Position numbers and translations under genes: made by a program. This document shows positions 21,853 through 23,179 of a DNA stretch of 23,179 bases, in pieces. The notes below the pieces were generated by a model. That model did not search any database, had not been told where the DNA came from, and saw only the letters and a program-made list of their open reading frames with translations. Source of the stretch: Actinomycetota bacterium (GTDB lineage Bacteria; Actinomycetota; Thermoleophilia; UBA2241); assembly GCA_026392265.1 (NCBI GenBank), contig JAPLCL010000084.1, positions 1 to 23,179 on the forward strand, in the 5' to 3' direction. Numbering within the stretch: position 1 is the first letter of the stretch; each line of letters starts with the position of its first letter.

Positions 21853-22991
21853 TGACTTCCGAGATGGAAAGGACTGGAGGTGCGGACCGCTCCACCCGCT
21901 CGGGTGTCGCGCTGCAGCTCGTGGAGCTCTGCCGGTCGTGGGGGTCCGTTCACGCTCTCGACGGGCTGTCCCTCGACATCGCGGCGGGCGAGCTCGTGGC
22001 TTTCCTTGGGCCGTCCGGCTGCGGCAAGACCACCGCCTTGAGGATCATCGCGGGGCTCGACGAGGCCGATTCGGGCGAGGTCCTCGTGGAAGGCGAGGAT
22101 ATCTCCCGCGTACGAGCAAGCCGGCGGGGAATGGGCATGGTCCATCAGGCGTACAGTCTGTTCCCCAATATGACGGCACGCGATAACGTCGCCTTCGGAT
22201 TACTGATGCGGAAGGTCGGCAAAGTGGAGCGGCGCCGTCGCGCGAATGACCTTCTCGATCTCGTCGGTCTGGGACAGTACGCCAGCCGCTACCCCAGCCA
22301 GATGTCGGGCGGGCAGCAGCAGCGTGTCGCCTTGGCAAGGGCCCTGGCCATCGAACCGAGGGTGCTACTCCTCGATGAGCCTCTGTCCGCGCTCGATGCC
22401 AAAGTGCGAGGTGAGCTTCGCGACGAGATCCGGCGTATTCAGCTCGAGGTCGGCACCACGACCGTGTTCGTGACCCACGACCAGGAGGAGGCGTTTGCCA
22501 TGGCCGACCGGGTCGCGGTGATGCACCTCGGCCGGCTCGAACAGGTAGCGCCGCCTACAGAGATCTATCAGCGACCGCGGACGGCGTTCGTGGCTGAGTT
22601 CGTCGGTCTCACCAACCGGCTGCCGGGAGTTGCGCAGGCCGGTATGGTCGACGTGCTCGACAGCCAAGTACCCTTGCTCGATGGGTCCGCGGAGGCAGGC
22701 GACGTGACTGTGCTGGTGCGACCCGAGTCGATACAGGTGACGCCGTCCCCGGATGGCAATGCGACGGTGGCCGCGATGAGCTTCCGTGGAGCGATCTGTC
22801 TGCTTCGCATCCGGCTTGCGGCCGGGAACGTCGTGCTGGTGCAGGTGCCGAGCGCGGAGAGCGCCGAGCTTGCTCTCGGCGCTTCCGTGCGCGCGACCAT
22901 GCGGGCGGTACCGGTACTCGCCGTGGCCGCCTCACTTGGTCAGGACGAGCGCTCGCGTGTCGATGGGCAAGTGCCGGGGCCGCAAGAGTAG
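21852..22991 (+). CDS. ABC importer ATPase subunit (PotA/COG3842-type)
   Basis: A 379-residue ATPase. Walker A GPSGCGKTT is at residues 53-61, the Q-loop lies in MVHQAYSLFPNM, the signature MSGGQQQR is at 151-158, Walker B VLLLDEP is at 171-177 and the H-loop histidine is H209 in VTHDQEEA. A C-terminal TOBE-type regulatory domain (VLVRPESIQV) of about 130 residues follows, as in polyamine, iron and sugar importers. GTG 21852 gives an extended N-terminus of about 15 residues before the domain; ATG 21864 is an in-frame alternative. It is the last gene of the operon and is followed by a dyad that may end transcription. Confidence 0.9.
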   Translation: MTSEMERTGGADRSTRSGVALQLVELCRSWGSVHALDGLSLDIAAGELVAFLGPSGCGKTTALRIIAGLDEADSGEVLVEGEDISRVRASRRGMGMVHQAYSLFPNMTARDNVAFGLLMRKVGKVERRRRANDLLDLVGLGQYASRYPSQMSGGQQQRVALARALAIEPRVLLLDEPLSALDAKVRGELRDEIRRIQLEVGTTTVFVTHDQEEAFAMADRVAVMHLGRLEQVAPPTEIYQRPRTAFVAEFVGLTNRLPGVAQAGMVDVLDSQVPLLDGSAEAGDVTVLVRPESIQVTPSPDGNATVAAMSFRGAICLLRIRLAAGNVVLVQVPSAESAELALGASVRATMRAVPVLAVAASLGQDERSRVDGQVPGPQE

Positions 22992-23036
22992 GCGGAGCGG
23001 CAAGGCTCGTTGAGCGCCATCGGAAGCAGTTCGTGA

Positions 23037-23074
23037 GGAAGGCCGGCTTTGCCGATCCTGCCGGCGCGCCTTCC
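23037..23074 (+). terminator. Terminator-like dyad after the ABC operon
   Basis: Arms GGAAGGC (23037-23043) and GCCTTCC (23068-23074) pair perfectly, with a further CGGC/GCCG pairing inside. It lies 46 bp after the ATPase stop. No T-run follows. From here to the end of the window I see no gene. Confidence 0.4.
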
Positions 23075-23179
23075 GGCTGAGGGCGCACCGATCTCCGCAA
23101 GCGGGATCTATTGCGGCTTGAGCCGGATCGGCGCTAAGGTCGCCTGACTCGATGCAGTCTCCCACCACCCTCGTCCTTC

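Noticed and set aside
1..23179. CRISPR array or other regularly spaced repeat array
   Set aside because: No repeated unit occurs more than twice at regular spacing anywhere in the window.

Overview
This is a high-GC bacterial window (sampled stretches run from about 58 to 72 percent G+C). It has frequent GTG starts, ATGA/GTGA gene overlaps and ordinary -35/-10 promoters. Gene content (GPH symporter, BadF-type kinase, two GH38 enzymes, a lipoprotein-dependent ABC importer, TMEM175-type channel) fits Actinomycetota or a related uncultured lineage. I cannot place it more finely from the sequence. No rRNA, CRISPR array or complete tRNA is visible.

Left edge (1-2750): a small membrane protein gene runs into an N-terminally truncated TMEM175-family channel fragment, which looks like a deletion scar. 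Next, on the minus strand, is a two-gene unit: a metallo-beta-lactamase-fold hydrolase of the lactonase-like type and a MarR regulator. Their promoter (-35, 17-bp spacer, -10) is overlaid by a perfect 8-bp inverted repeat that looks like the MarR operator. A 3' scrap of an IS630-family transposase lies beside it.

2745-12807 (minus strand) is a mannoside-use locus. In transcription order it holds a BadF/NAGK-type sugar kinase, a two-domain class I mannose-6-phosphate isomerase, a GH38 enzyme of the DUF5054-like type, a GPH-family sugar symporter and a second GH38 enzyme of the MngB/alpha-mannosidase type. The last four are tightly packed (1-bp overlap, ATGA overlap, 23-bp gap). Neither GH38 has a signal peptide. 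The simplest model is import of a short mannoside, cytoplasmic cleavage, phosphorylation of the released sugar and isomerisation to fructose-6-phosphate.

12808-15643 is a patchwork. A 730-bp stretch without a confident gene carries a tRNA 3'-half-like sequence. It is followed by a compact three-gene operon under a good promoter: XRE regulator, ImmA/IrrE metallopeptidase, PIN-like nuclease. I consider this the best candidate for an under-described system. A truncated EamA transporter follows.

15644-18654 carries an archaeal-like DHH phosphoesterase, a mevalonate-kinase-like GHMP kinase overlapping it, and a HAD-IIA phosphatase. 18708-22991 is a four-gene ABC importer operon (lipoprotein, two permeases, ATPase). 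It has its own promoter and a leader with two perfect tandem hairpins. The window ends in noncoding sequence with a terminator-like dyad.
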